Shown here piece by piece: positions 11,991 through 24,788 of a stretch of DNA of 64,000 nt. Positions within the stretch are counted from its first letter, which is position 1. The number at the start of each line of letters is the position of its first letter. The DNA is from Chimonanthus salicifolius (lineage: Eukaryota > Streptophyta > Magnoliopsida > Laurales > Calycanthaceae). Below the pieces are notes generated by a model. The model had not been told where the DNA came from. It saw only the letters and a program-made list of their open reading frames with translations, and searched no databases. The position numbers were made by a program, and so were the translations under genes. The stretch spans positions 68,325,631 to 68,389,630 of the forward strand of contig CM023539.1 of NCBI GenBank assembly GCA_013350335.1, read 5' to 3'.

Positions 11991-12661
11991 CTTACATCAG
12001 TTTTTCATTATTTAGTGAATTTCAGAAAACTTTCAAAATTGAGTTGTTTAATGGATTGACATAATTTGTTGGAAGAAAATTATCTTTTTGACCACATATG
12101 CAGTGATATCGCAAAAAAAATAAATAAATAAATAAAAGAGAAATCAAGAAAAGAGAATTAAACCACAATACAGATATTTGACATAGTTCTCTTTCGGTAA
12201 GTCCATTGTTTAAACCGGTCCATTATATTCAATGTCAAAACAAAGAAGAGACAGATCTCGTTACAATGTACATCTCTCTCATAAAACTACTATATATACT
12301 ACCCTAATTAGAGTTTACATAAAACATCATGTGAAATTACGAAATTATTCTCCAAAACCTTCAGTCATTATGAAATTACAATGTACATATGCGATAGTGC
12401 AGATAGAATCGACAATATATCTTAGATCAAAACTATACCTCTGATGATCAAGCCCTCTGATGATTAAGCTCAACAAAACGTAACTCAATTCACTTCTTAC
12501 AAAATGAAATGTTGGTCTACCTAGATAGTCACACACGAACATCCTTCAAAATGATTCTCTTTGACTATACTATGCTATATTACACTAAATTATACTATAC
12601 GCAGCATTAAAATGCATGGGTTTGATATCACTTCTACTTGAGAGAATTAACAATAAAATAA

Positions 12662-13142
12662 GGCGCCCCATATAAACACCTGGTTTTTTTATCTCTATAC
12701 ACCCAATTTCATAAAATCAAGTGAAATTACCATTCTACCCCTCCGTGTATATTCATTCGAACGAACTGTAAGTTCATTTTCAGTTCGTTCGGATGAATAT
12801 ACTCATCCGAACGAACACATCAGTGTAATTTCAGTTCGTTCGGATGATTGTTCATTCGTTCAAATGAATGGCATTTCATTCAAATGAACCAAACTGTTCA
12901 TTCGAATATATATGTCAATCTTTCAAAAAATTTGACTCATTTATTCGAATGAACATTCGTTCGAAGGAACGAAAATTATATTAAGGTGTTCGTTCGGATG
13001 ACTGTATTCATTCGAACGAACTGAAAATAAATTGGGAGTTCATCTATATGAGTTAAAACGCAGGGGTAAAATGATAATTTCACCTAAAAATTTGAAAACA
13101 AGTGTTTAGAGGCCGAAAATTCGAGTGCCTTCATAGTTTGCC
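12662..13142. mobile_element. MITE rich in TTCG/CGAA palindromes, copy A
   Basis: 481 bp, GGC...GCC ends. It is flanked by TAAAATAA (12,654-12,661 and 13,143-13,150), and the match extends to 10 bp if the terminal GG is counted. The imperfect terminal inverted repeats include GTGAAATTACCATTCTACCC on the left and its counterpart GGTAAAATGATAATTTCAC on the right. The interior carries repeated ATTCGTTCGAACGAA-type dyads. It is related at the ends and interior to the elements at 14,185, 29,627 and 35,348. The 8-bp reading of the target duplication suggests hAT; 9 bp would suggest Mutator. Confidence 0.75.
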
Positions 13143-13639
13143 TAAAATAAGGTTATTATTTCAATAGTTTATTAATCAATCAGATTGGATTAAATAATTT
13201 TACTTTCTCAGTCAATCACCTCATGACATTTGAAAGCTTTTCAGATTAAGTCTTGTCACACGTCATCAAATCTTTAGACGTTCTAGAAGTCTTTTCCTTT
13301 TTTCAAAAGAAATTATAAATTCAAAACTCCTAATTTGATAAAGGATGTAAGATTGAACTTTTGTACTTGAATACTATTACTGCAAGATTGAATTTTGGGA
13401 GCTTAAGAGATTTTGGGTGCTCTGAATGTTTAGAAAATTTTAGATAAGAAGCTAAATAGTACCATTCATAGACCATTGATGCTCTAGGACAAACTTGATT
13501 CCACTATTATAATTATATCTCTTGATTTTAAGGCTCAAATGGTGAAAAAATATATAAAAAGAATCCATGTATTGCACAAAAGAGAAAAACCCATATATCA
13601 TATATTGCATCAGCAATATTTATCAGATGTATAGATGAA

Positions 13640-13905
13640 AAGAGAGATTTAGGGATTTATAAAGGACTTAGGTCACTTCAAGTATTAAGTTAGTCTTTTG
13701 GACTGGATATCTATTCCTAACAAGTGGTATTGAAGTCAATATCTCCAGACTAATGCATGTAGACTTGGGGGACTCCTAGCAGGACGGGATGGTCGGCAAC
13801 TTTATATCCGTCGGAGAGCCTTGATGGAATATTGTTGGGACAGTAAACGAGTTCCACATTGATTGTGAAGAGAGAGATTTAGACACTTTTCAATCTCTTT
13901 AGAGC
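13640..13905 (+). repeat. TRIM-like LTR remnant, copy A
   Basis: A left LTR-like part ends TATTCCTAACA at 13,722, followed by AGTGGTATTGAAGTC (a degraded initiator-Met primer site) and a short interior with CAGGACGGGATGG and TATATCCGTCGGAGAGCC. A right LTR begins TGTTGGGACAGTAAACGAG at 13,833. The same interior words occur in the TPS intron-4 copy. Confidence 0.65.
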
Positions 13906-14184
13906 ATGTCTTGGGAAGTAAGAAAGAGTATATCAAGTAGATGTGGAGGTCATTGATGGTGGACTTTAAGAGATCACTTAAAGTCCAATGTGGGAATTCA
14001 TAGGGCTCCAATGTGGCACACTTACAGATATGGAGGAGAAGAGGGGATGACCAAGTAATGAAGGATAATGACCCGTACACCATGAGTTTTCACCATAGTG
14101 CAACACCTTTAAAAGAAAAAAAACCATTTTATTATTACTTTTTTTCTTCACTTTTTTCCCTCTTTAAAAAAAGAGCAAAATAAT

Positions 14185-14390
14185 GGCCAGCCATACAGAA
14201 ATCCGGGTTTTCTTTCTCTACACACTCAATTTAAAATAAAATCGGGTGAAATTATCATTTTGCCCTTCGTTTTTAAAGAAAAAACGACTCACCGCATCCT
14301 TCGAACGACCATTTGGGTTGTTCGAATGACCGTTTGGTTCGTTTGAACGAACAGTTCGAATGGATTCCGTCGAATAATGGTTCTGGTTCA
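14185..14390 (+). mobile_element. Half MITE of the TTCGAACGAA family, copy A
   Basis: It begins GGCCAGCCATACAG, then TTTCTTTCTCTACACACTC and GTGAAATTATCATTTTGCCC, followed by TTCGAACGACC-type dyads, and stops at an A-run. The matching right half is missing. Just upstream (14,078-14,180) lies a motif CACCATGAGTTTTCACCAT plus ACCTTTAAAAG that also occurs at 32,610-32,660. Confidence 0.55.
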
Positions 14391-14677
14391 AAAAAAAAAA
14401 AATTCATTAGCTTTCAAAAACTATGGAAGTATTGACTGAATTTGTGCAGTGAAGTTTGAGAGAATATGTCCTTTCTTTTATTAGAGAGGGAGGTCATTGA
14501 GGTTTCCATTTTGTGTCACCTGAAGGATGAAAGATTGTTCTATCTAAATGCTCTAACTCATGGCTTGGGTTGCATACAATGCACACTTAGTCAACCCTTC
14601 ATCCATCTTCTCATAAATTTTCTTGATTAGGCAATATAGAATGTATCAAAGAAAATGACGTGAATATGACTTTGCAG

Positions 14678-17600
14678 GATTCCATTGGAGCTGTTTAATG
14701 CCGAGCTTCTGAAGGTGCGGCATGAATCTGCAATAAATGCTCTCTATGTTGATCTTCCTAGGCAGTGTACAACATGTGGACTGCGTTTTAAGTTTCAACA
14801 GGAGCATAGTAGCCACATGGACTGGCATGTCACTAAGAATCGTTTGTCTAAGAATCGAAAGCAAAATCCATCTCGTAAATGGTTTGTAAGTGCCAAGGAA
14901 TGGCTCAGTGGTGCAGAGGCATTGGGAGCTGATGCGGTTCCTGGATTTTTACCTGTTGAAGCTGTTGTGGAAAAAAGGGAGGATGAAGAAATGGCTGTTC
15001 CAGCTGATGAAAATCAGAATACTTGTGCTTTGTGTGGTGAGCTTTTTGAAGACTTCTATAGTGATGAAACTGAGGAATGGATGTATAAGGGGGCCGTGTA
15101 CTTGAATGCACCTGATGGATCTATAGATGGCATTGACAGGACACAGTTGGGTCCTATTGTGCATGCTAAGTGCAGATCAGAGTCAACAGCTGTGCCTCCC
15201 GATGATTTTGGACAGGATGAAAGGGTATGCTGTTCTGTTTTTTCTAATACAATTTTAGTTAGGTAGAAGGCATGTTTTTCTGTCATAGAGCAACAGGATT
15301 AAAAAAAACTCCACCATGTTACTATTCATATTTGCCTTTATCCCATCTAATTGGGATCGTTTTTTAAGTTCTACTTTTCATTTGACCCTAGCGTAAACTA
15401 TGACATCTGTCACACCACTATCTATCATCATCATTTGCCATTATCCTATATATCTGGGGTTTAGGTTTTTGAGATCAACTTTTCCATTTGACTCTATTAT
15501 AAATCATTTGCCATTATCCTATTTATCATGTCTTTCTTTATCACTTTCATCCATGTTTTCAATGGTTTACCTCTCCTACTGGTGCTTTCAATTTGTAACC
15601 TCTCCACTCTATGTACTGAAGCCGTCTACTATTTTTATAACATGATCAAAGTCTTTCAGTTTGTAACTTCTCACACCTTTGACAAGTTTCTCTAGTTCTG
15701 TCATCTGGTAAGGCTATCTTTAAAGTCTCTCTCATGACCATTTCTAACTCTCTATAGTTATTCCACTCATCTATTGTAGAATTAGCATCTTCATTATCTT
15801 GACTTTGTCTTTATAGAGTATTGTGAGTCTGGTGTTTTATACAATGGTCCTTTTAAATGATGTGTGATTTTTTCGTCACATAATACTCTACTAGTTTGTC
15901 TATATTTTACCTATCTCATTTCCATCCTATTAGTTATATCTAAGTAAAATCTCAGTTCGATTTGAAGGAGTTGTTCTAAAACTAGTGTAGTTGCTGAGTT
16001 CCATTGATTTGTTTCCTTAGCCTTTAATGTCTTTGTTTGTCCATTATTGTTTTTCACTTTCTATGGTAGGAATATCCTAGCTTTGTGCTGCTTTTAAAAT
16101 GGATGAACAAGTGAATCGAACACCAGTCTCTAAAATAGACGAGAAAAAAGAAACAAAGGATTAGGCAATGTTTAAAAAACTGACTTGTGGATGAAACCTT
16201 CTTAGAAGAAGGTTGGATTTGATAGGGTTCAACCAGGGTTCAATCATGGTCAAACTCGGTGAAACTTGTCACATCAACATAATTTCTTATAATAGTATTA
16301 ATTAACTAATAGATAAATTCATTAAATAAATTGGCTAAAATATAATAATATGCTTATAAATGTAAAATACAAAAAACATAAATTATAGAAATGTAGTATT
16401 CACATTTTCATAAAAATGTGTTGTTTACACTAATTATAATTATAGATAATAGAATAGTCCAGTAGTCCAAATATAATAAGTCCAAAACCTTCTAGGGGTT
16501 ATTGAGGGTCAATCATTCCAATCCTTTTAAACTGTGTGTTATTAAGGATTTTTGAAGGTTTGAGCTTTGAAAAGTTTCCAAGATATAACCAAACCACATT
16601 TAATAAAAATCAAGGTTGAACTGGGTTTAACTGCTTAGAAGGGTGGGGTTTTAAAACATTGATTTTCAGTCTAGGTTCTTTATAGGCAACACCTTTCTAC
16701 TGTAGGTTTCATCAGATGAATTGCCTATATACATATTTACAATAGAACTGGATCAAAGAATCAAGGAGGCATTATCATCCAAATTTTAATAATAAAATAA
16801 CGGCCTAGAACATGGATCTCACGTAAAATTTCAATCTTATTCAAGTCTTTCATCAAATTAGTTCCCTAATTAATCTGAACCTTAGATCTAGATTAATCAT
16901 GCAATTCTCCGATCTAAACATTTCATGTCCCAAAGAACCTTAGACCTAGAATAGTAATGTTAATCAAAGATCTAACTATTTCATATGTCCAAATTAACTA
17001 CCAAGGGAGGAGTCAAGAACTAAAATGATTCAACTATCATAATAAAAATCAAAATTTGGAAAACCATAATTCTAATAATCTCACCTTCTTTTATTAATTA
17101 AAACATGGAATTAAAAATTACAAATCAATGAAATTTTGGAACAAAGACATAAGAAAAATACAATGGAAATCAAAATCCACCAACCTTAGAACCCAATGTG
17201 GATTGAAAATCCCACAGTCTTTCTCCTTCTCTTCTTCCTCTCCTCTCCTTTTCTTCAATGCCCAAGTTCAGTTTTCTCAATGGGAGAGGGTTAGTATTTA
17301 TAGATGAAAGGAGGTGGAATGAATGGATTGGATTCAAAGATTTAAATAAAGTAAGGGACACATGGAGAGTGGATTTGATTTGTGCTAAATATGGAATGAC
17401 TTAAAAGAGGCAAGGAGCTAAATTTGTATAAGGAAAGTGGGTGCAAAATCCCGTTTTTTACACATATACCATCTTCAGCTCAGTTTTGACCTTTTTAACG
17501 TCCGAATCAGGAAAAGTCGTAAACTTCAAAGTTATAGCTCTTGAAGTCTTCTTTCTAACACAAAAAGAATCAAACTAATCGGATGTCGGAGTAGAAATTT

Positions 17601-20600
17601 ATGACCAAAATACCAAACATGTATCAAACCTTCCTTATTTTTCTCCCTTCCTTATTTTCTTTCTCTTTCCTTAATCCACTTGCCAAATTCGAAAATCTTC
17701 TTATATTGACTTCTAAATTTCGAATTTCCTCTTTAGATGATGAAAATATTATTCACACATGTGGATTTCTTCATGGGCTTTTCTTAATGGGCTCAATAAT
17801 TGGGCTTGAGGTCCAAAATAACTCATAATGGGCCCAGGCTTTATATTTAAGCATTTTTTCTGTCATCCTCACTTTTAAACCTGGAAAATACAAAATTATA
17901 CTAATTAGATAAAATTAAATAAAATGAGGTACTGACAATAATAAATTAAGAGTAAAATATGTATTTATTTTGCACTCATCAGTTCTTTATAGGCAACACC
18001 TTTCTACTGTAGGTTTCATCAGATTAATTATATGGATAGAAATTTGCTCCAAGCACAAGAAATTTGGCGTCTCAGAATACTGTACATCTACTGAGCTCTA
18101 AAGTATGACAGCATTTTCATTAAATATCCTTTTATTTCTGGCAGAACATGTGTAGGGCGTCAACCACCCTATCCCACTATTTATTTTCACACTTCACTAC
18201 TTGATCCAAGCCAACTGTAATCTCCATCAGTAGATTGATAAGATGTAAAAAAGCATGATTTCACTTAATGATGCCTCTCCTGTCTTACAAATCCAGTGGT
18301 ATGGACCATAACGGGTGCGATTAAGTGGGTGTCGGAACCTATTACAATAGAGCGCGCTATATTTTAGAATTGACCAAAATTGGAGGCCATGATGAACATT
18401 TTGACCGAGCAAGACAGTAACCATGTTGTCAGCATCATTTTCAGATAGAACTATGGTTAAAACAAATTTTATAATACCTGATACAAAAATGATCTTCATG
18501 TTGAAATGGTAATATGACTTGAATAGCAGCACTATTTTTTAAACAATGAACACCTAACAATGTGCTACAGGTTCTTCTTGTCGTGGTTTACAAAATATAG
18601 GTTGAGTATTTAAATTTTGAGTTATGACCTAAAACTTTAGGCTAAAGTGATTGTTCACAAACCAGGTTGACCTAAAACTTTAGGCTAAAGTGATTGTTCA
18701 CAAACCAGGTTGACCTAAAACTTTAGGCTAAAGTGATTGTTCACAAACCAGGTTGTTCTACTAGGAGTTCACCTGATGACTAGGTTATCAGGGATACATG
18801 ATTATCTACAAGAACCTGACATGGTTTCCCTAGTTCAACTCATCCTTTTTGATGAATCAAAGCCAAACAGCACATACCTCAATGCTTCCGGAGGCTTTTC
18901 TTTAATCATTTGACATGTGGCATGTTTTGGGCCTATTAACCGTATTAAATAAAATGAATATTTTTATTTAAATGTAGAAACTTATTTTTAAAATAGAATT
19001 TGGTTTTTCTGAAGCCACAAAAATGTATGACTTGATCTGGAAACAGTACTTCTTGAATTAGACTTAAGGGGGCCTTCAAGCTTATCCATCCATTGTCAGA
19101 GATCTATATCAAATTCAAGAAACATTCGTTTTCAAAAAACAAAATTTAAATAGATCTGAAAAATACATTTTACCTGATATGGTTGATGGGCTCCAAAACA
19201 TGCCACTTGTTAAATTATTGAAGGAAACCCCTTGGCAGCAAATTCAAACCCTTTTCCGATGTGTTTAGTCAATGAGTTGAAATTTTAATTAAGTCATGAT
19301 TTGCAGTTTTTGGTGCTTTTTGGCACACTTCTTTTTGATAATTGAAACTGCAATCAATGGTGACATTTCTTTCATTTCTTAACCAGCAACCAATAGTGAA
19401 ATTTCACTTCAACATTGATGGTATTTCGATGAGTGAACATTTGTGGGGTGAGGAAATATATCATAGTGCAGTACAGGATATGCACTTCTAGTGACTCATG
19501 GTAACAAACTAATGGTATTTGGATAAGGTCTTGTTCCTAGGCCATCCCCTTGTCTTCAAACCCATGTCAATGGGTCAAACCTAGTTTGAGGCCCTATTTC
19601 CAGGTTTCATTATTATGCTTTAATACTTGCATAGTAGTCAAGGCGCAAGATGCAATCTAGGCGCTAAGGGATCTTGGACCCTCTAGGCATGAGGGGCATT
19701 TTCTATGCGCAAGCCCTATTATGTTAGGCATACATATTTAGATACTTCAAAATATGTATAGTTCCATAAATTGTCATCCTTATTGCATCAATGTTAACAA
19801 AATGTAATACTTATTTTAAGTTCCAAAAAGATTGGCAATTGACCTTCCAAGCACATTATGTATGCTTGTAATGGACAAATATATTATCTAATAAGTAGAT
19901 TCTTTGACTGAGTATTACTAAAAATCACTTCATTTTAATTATAATATTTAATATATATTATAAAAATTTGCAAGAAATGGGCTTATTATAGAAAGAAAGG
20001 CCTCTAAAATAAAAAAGCTAGGGGAGGGCCTCGGTGCAAAATGAGCTAGGTGAGGCACAAAATTGTGCTGAATCCTAGGTGCAACTAAGCATACCATGGA
20101 TAATTGCATTATATTTTTGTAACATGTTGGTGTAAATAGGAGTGATGTGAAGAATTCATGCGATAAGAAATTGAGAGATTCTTGTTTGAAGTGGTTTGGT
20201 CATGTTAAAAGAAAATATCAAACATGGCCCTAGTGCATAGAGTTGAGAAGTTATGAATCGAAAGCACTAGGAGAAGAAGCTGACATTGGAGGGACGGGAT
20301 AAAAGACATGTTAGACTGTAGAGTGACCAATGGTATGGTACAAAGGATAATCTCTCCCAATATTTGGAGATCTTAATTTCCTAATTAAGAGAGTACACAA
20401 TCGATCTGATCTAATCTAATCTAATCTATATCATCTATAAATGGAAATAAAATAAATTTAATATATCTCAACATATGATAGGGTCAATTGGAGGAGAGGA
20501 ACTTGTAAAGTCAACTCCAAATAGATGGGATGTTAGTATATGATGATGATGAATACGTGTGCACGTAGTGAGACATATAAATTGAGTTAAATTAGGTTTG

Positions 20601-21721
20601 TATCTTGACGGGATTTCAAGGTAATACCTCTGAAAAAAGGGTTACACCTTTGGAAAAAAACACCTTTGACAAGGTTTTTGACTAGAACAATCTTGAGAGT
20701 GCAAAACTTAATATATTTCTAAAATGTGATACGAAACCATGTGCTTCCATGAAGGTCTAGTGCATGTTCTTGCCTTTTGTTGTAGGCTTAAACCTCGACT
20801 GTATTTTATAGCATATCATGAACAAAGATGCTCATTTCTCCATTGTCTTCATTTCAATTCAGGATGGGCTGTTTCTCAGCTTGAACCTGTCATAAACTAA
20901 CGGGTTTGAACACATATGCCAGCTTGTCAGGTCAAGCTTGGGCCTAATTCTTGAGCCCGTTTATATAAATGGTCAGCTTGTTTGGGTTTTTTGCCCTTTT
21001 AGCCATTATATTTGTGTGTGCACTTATTTTGATTTTAGTCATTCTTCATTTAAACAAAATATTTTAAAATTATTAAAAATGCTGACCGTTCAGATTGAAA
21101 ATAGACATGATGAACTACAAGTGGATCAAATTTGAGTTTAACACTCAATTTTTAGCCAGTTGATTTTACTACTCAATATCATCAGATATCCTTAAGAATC
21201 ACCAAGACAAGGATGCTTTGTGACTTTGGTTACTAAGATCAAGTGGCTAAAAAATGTTTTGAGATCAAATTTGGTCAAGTTGTAGCTTATCATGTCTACT
21301 TTCAACCTGAACGGTTATATTTTTAATGGTCTCAAATGGGCAGGTTCGGGTTTAGTGTTTTTCCAAATGGGTGTGCATGGGCTTTAACCCTTCAAAGCTT
21401 GACAAACTCGGGTTGCGATACATAGCCCGGTCTGAGCCTAGCCCGTGACACCCCTAATTTGGAAACTCCTGAGTATGGGCTGAGTAAGAATGTGATGATA
21501 GTCATAGTGATCCTATAAAATATGAAAAAAAGGCTACTTAGGACTTCATGTTCTAGCAAAATGCGAGAGAAGTTTTGTTTTCATTGCCTTCCTGCGGTCC
21601 TATTAACTGAATGTTCGTTGTCCTTTCCTGTTGATAACAGTTTTGAGGTGTGATAACTCTCTTTCTTGCTTTGCAGAGAGATAATGAAGCTGGTGATCAG
21701 AGAAAGCAGATGTGGATTTAG
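14678..21721 (+). CDS. Pcf11/PCFS4-like 3'-terminal exons, copy A
   Basis: Two exons are visible: 14,678-15,224 (after TTTGCAG, before GTATGC) and 21,677-21,721 (after TTTGCAG), joined in phase 0 and ending ...[18 protein letters not shown]. The first encodes a zinc finger with CTTCG at its start and [13 protein letters not shown], then [19 protein letters not shown] and DAVPGFLP, then a second finger [20 protein letters not shown] ending GPIVHAKC. This is the C-terminal zinc-finger region of Pcf11-similar proteins (PCFS4 in Arabidopsis), which act in nuclear mRNA cleavage and polyadenylation with CPSF/CstF. The N-terminal RNA polymerase II CTD-interacting domain and all earlier exons are absent upstream in the window. 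It is therefore a 3' gene fragment, or the end of a gene with extremely long introns. The frame is intact. Confidence 0.85.
16166..16661. mobile_element. hAT-type MITE (CAATGTTT ends), copy A
   Basis: About 496 bp, ends CAATGTTTAAAAAAC and GTTTTAAAACATTG, with ATTTTCAG directly after the right end. The left ATTTTCAG has been lost in this copy but is kept in copy B, which proves an 8-bp target duplication. No coding capacity. Confidence 0.8.
16724..17981 (-). repeat. LTR fragment, reverse orientation, copy A
   Basis: The reverse complement of the first ~1.3 kb of the solo LTR at 56,088. It ends at 17,981 with the LTR start (TGATGAGTGCAAAATAAATA read on minus) and is cut off on the left at ACATATTTACA, so the last ~0.4 kb of the LTR is missing. 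A direct repeat starting GTTCTTTATAGGCAACACC flanks it (16,675-16,717 and 17,982-18,024), far longer than a normal LTR-element target duplication. Confidence 0.85.
18626..18754. repeat. 3 x 43-bp minisatellite, copy A
   Basis: Three exact tandem copies of a 43-bp unit that begins GACCTAAAACTTTAGGCTAA and ends CACAAACCAGGTT. The unit itself contains a CCTAAAACTTTAGG dyad. Confidence 0.95.
20140..20555 (+). pseudogene. LINE (RTE-like) 3'-end relic, copy A
   Basis: One frame reads [17 protein letters not shown], the WFGHV.R motif near the end of plant LINE open frames, followed by stops. The sequence then runs to AACTCCAAATAGATGGGATG and a short TGATGATGATGA tail, as in RTE-type LINE 3' ends. 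GATCTAATCTAATCTAATCT forms a mini-repeat at about 20,405-20,425. Confidence 0.55.
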
Positions 21722-24700
21722 TTCCAGAGTCAACCTCATGTAAAGTGGTTGAACATGGGTGTTTATGGTACGCATACAACTAATTTTATCGCTGTGTACA
21801 ACCTCCAGCACCATGCTAATCTTTTGTATATCTAAAGACAGACCTTGTACCATGCACTTCTCTTTCAACAAAGCTATTATGAATCTCTTCTCAATTCCCC
21901 CTTCAGCTTTCCATACAATGTGCAACCTCAAAGAATCGGGCCGAACAACCAAAAATATGATGAGCCCCTTATTTCAGCGACACTGGATGAGTATGGAGCA
22001 AGTCTGCATTGAGCAACGACAGTTTCTGTGCTTATGGAATGTGGGTCAGTTACATTGGGCTAGTGTGCAGTGCTCTTGGGTTGAACTGTAGATTATCTTG
22101 GCCTGACGTTGAATAATTTTCCCTTCACTCTTTTGTGTCTAGACCATTGACATTTGAAGGATCTGATTAACCCATGTCATTGCAAACAAATATTAGAGCT
22201 TTTGTTTGTGCATCATTTTGCCATGGCATGCACTTTGAATTAGGGACTTCTTCTTCTTCTTCTTCTCTCTTAGAAGTTTTCCTTTGCAGGAGTGAGAAGA
22301 AGTTTCATGAGCAGGGGTTGGTTTGTTTTTCACTTTATCTTACTTGGCCATTTAATGCAAACATGGGGCATCATTACATTTGCTTATTGGATTAGATAAA
22401 TGTAGATTTTATTAGCTGATCAATTTAAACAGAAGCTGAGGACTATGTATTATTAAAATGTTTCTTAAAGAGTTTGTTCTTTTTTCCTTGTATGTTGAAT
22501 CTAATGAGCGGAAATGGGTGTCAAATGTGGTGGATGCCTGGTTATGAACTTGTATTTTGCATGAAGCATTTTCCCTTGTGCATATGATATCTAAGAAAGC
22601 CCTGTCAGACTTTTTGCTTGATGAGCTGAATGGATTCATAATCAGTTGCTTATTTACATCTTTTCTCTTGTATTTAGCCCTTTTTTCTTTTTATTTATTT
22701 TTCACTAAATGAGGAAAGTGATACTGGTTGGTACCAATTTTAATTTAAACACTTAACAGGTGTAACAATGGACATGATTTAGTAATAATAGGGTTGAGGT
22801 ACTGGTAAAGCAATGGATCCTAGGATTGGGGCCCAAATCCCAGGATTCAACCCAGTCTTCGTGGGTCTACTAGGAACTGTTCTGGGCTTAATTGAATCTC
22901 TTGACTCTAGTTCTGATTTGCATTACAACATATTATTTGAGAACTTGACTTGAAATCTTATCAAGCAGATAACTCGGACTTGAAAAAATTTAGTAAAATT
23001 TGTTAACTTCTTTCACTCAAAATCTTATCGACTTTAGATCATTGGGACTAACTTGCCTGAATTTGTTGGAATGTCAAACAATCTTATTGGATTGTTATAT
23101 TGGCAGTAATATCAGTAGGGATTGACAACATCAATTGAGGAATAATACAGTTGACATATATTAACTGAAATACCAGCAAGGGTTGATATAATTATTAGAA
23201 ACACATGTTATCCTCTCGAACATCCATCAGGGCTTTCTCGGTAAATATTGTCCCTTAAACAGGTACTGTGTTTCACATGGTTGGGTGTGATATAAAGACA
23301 TATGAGTAGGGCATATACGAAATTTCATTTTCATCCAATTATATTATCTTTGATTTTAAGCTTTTAAAATTTGTATTTATTGAAATTTAAAATTTGATGA
23401 TTTATGGTTTGGGAGATTATCTATTGATGGTGTGAAAAGCCTTGTTAGAAAGTCTTACGTAGAAAAAAAAAATTGCTAGCTTAATGCTTAAGCTCTCATT
23501 GATTGATACAGTGATTTTGGTTGATGTATCTAATTTTCAATAGCAAAAGTCTATACAAAACTAGTCTCAAGGTCAGAAAAGAGAGCTGAGATGGCCTTTA
23601 TTGAAGATGAAAAAGGCCTTCGGCAGTCTTCTCATGTCTCCTTGGGTTGTCTTTGTTGTTCAGACTTCAGGTTGATCAGGTTCAGTGGTTGGGTTCTTGG
23701 CTTATTAATAATGACTAAAAACCATTTGTGTGTGATGTGCACAGGGGCAGGAAGATGCATGATGAAGGTCAGAACTGTACAACGCTTGTGGCTTGACTAT
23801 CAATCACAAAAACCCTATCAAACAAATTTATATTCTTTAATCTCTACATTAGACATCTGAAATTTCTAGTTGTTTAGTCCAAGTCCATTAAAAAATAGTT
23901 AAATGATATACAAGGTATTTCAATTTTAATTGGATGACTTTAAATTCAAGTGATTTGAATTTAATATATATACGTGAATAACCCATTTGATTTGAGTATT
24001 TTCAGTTTAATTTCTCTAAAGCTAACTTGATATATGAAATTTGTAGACGATTTAATTATCTGTGAGATTAGTCTCGTAACTCTTACTCCATTTCTTAATA
24101 CTAAGTTTGCTTTTCATTTATCTTATCATGTTGAAAGATAAAACAACATTTTCTTACATGGTAGGTTTGATGGATTATCGAATCTGGGTATTTTAACTAA
24201 GAAGAAGGATTAAAATAGTTGTAAGTTAGATTATAATTAGAATCATAGCTTTCACAACATTCAACATTTTGTCCAATGAATTGTGAGAAAATTATAATCA
24301 AATAACTTCGTCTTACAACAGGGTCACAAATAATTCAATTTTTCTCTAACCGATACATTTGTCATAAATTTCTTTTCTTTTTTTAACAACACTCAAACAT
24401 TTTAATTCAAAGTTTGTTAAACCAACTCTTTCTTACATTCAAAGTGAACATTCTATAAACTAAATAAAAAAAATTAATAATATTATTTTAAAAAAAATTA
24501 AAGTCACATAAATCCATCTATAAATGTTTTGAATTTTTAGAATCAAACTGACAGTGGACCAATTTTAAACGTCACATAATACATATCCCGTCCCTCTTAT
24601 TGGTAGGGGAGAATATGACAAGAATTCACGTGGCGTTCGGTGGAAAAATGTTTTCACAAATTGTGGTCCACATGGCCAGGCGAATGAGAGACATTAGAGT

Positions 24701-24788
24701 AAGAGTGACACTTGCTTTACACATTCAACTCGATGGGCCACGTTTTCGTGACTCACGTTTTTGAGTATATGACAATCACTAATTTTAA
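21722..24788. other. 3' flank of PCFS-like fragment and intergenic, copy A
   Basis: Probable 3' UTR for the first few hundred bases. No coding family recognised on either strand. Overlapping open frames on both strands at 21,580-22,090 are conserved between copies only because the DNA is. A (TTC)n run lies at about 22,248-22,263. The 3.49-kb segment specific to copy B belongs at 23,704. Confidence 0.5.

Larger units (their letters stand above)
15225..21676 (+). other. Large TE-filled intron of the PCFS-like fragment, copy A
   Basis: Canonical GT (GTATGC) and AG ends, 6,452 bp. It holds a hAT-type MITE, a reversed LTR fragment, a 3x43-bp minisatellite, a GCGC-rich MITE-like patch near 19,640-20,100 and a LINE 3' end. 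A GGGTT/GGCC-rich patch at 20,870-21,460 ends CCCGTGACACCCCTAA. 15,230-16,165 shows no recognisable family. No intervening exon was found. Confidence 0.6.

Noticed and set aside
18227..18532. 101-codon minus open frame in the PCFS intron
   Set aside because: No recognisable domain, inside a TE-filled intron, identical in copy B for the same trivial reason.
18626..18754. Possible CRISPR-like array (three exact repeats)
   Set aside because: The units are contiguous with no spacers, in a plant genome. It is a minisatellite.
21581..22091. Open frames of 123 (minus) and 110 (plus) codons after the PCFS-like last exon
   Set aside because: They overlap each other on opposite strands in probable 3' UTR, resemble no family, and their conservation in copy B follows from DNA identity.
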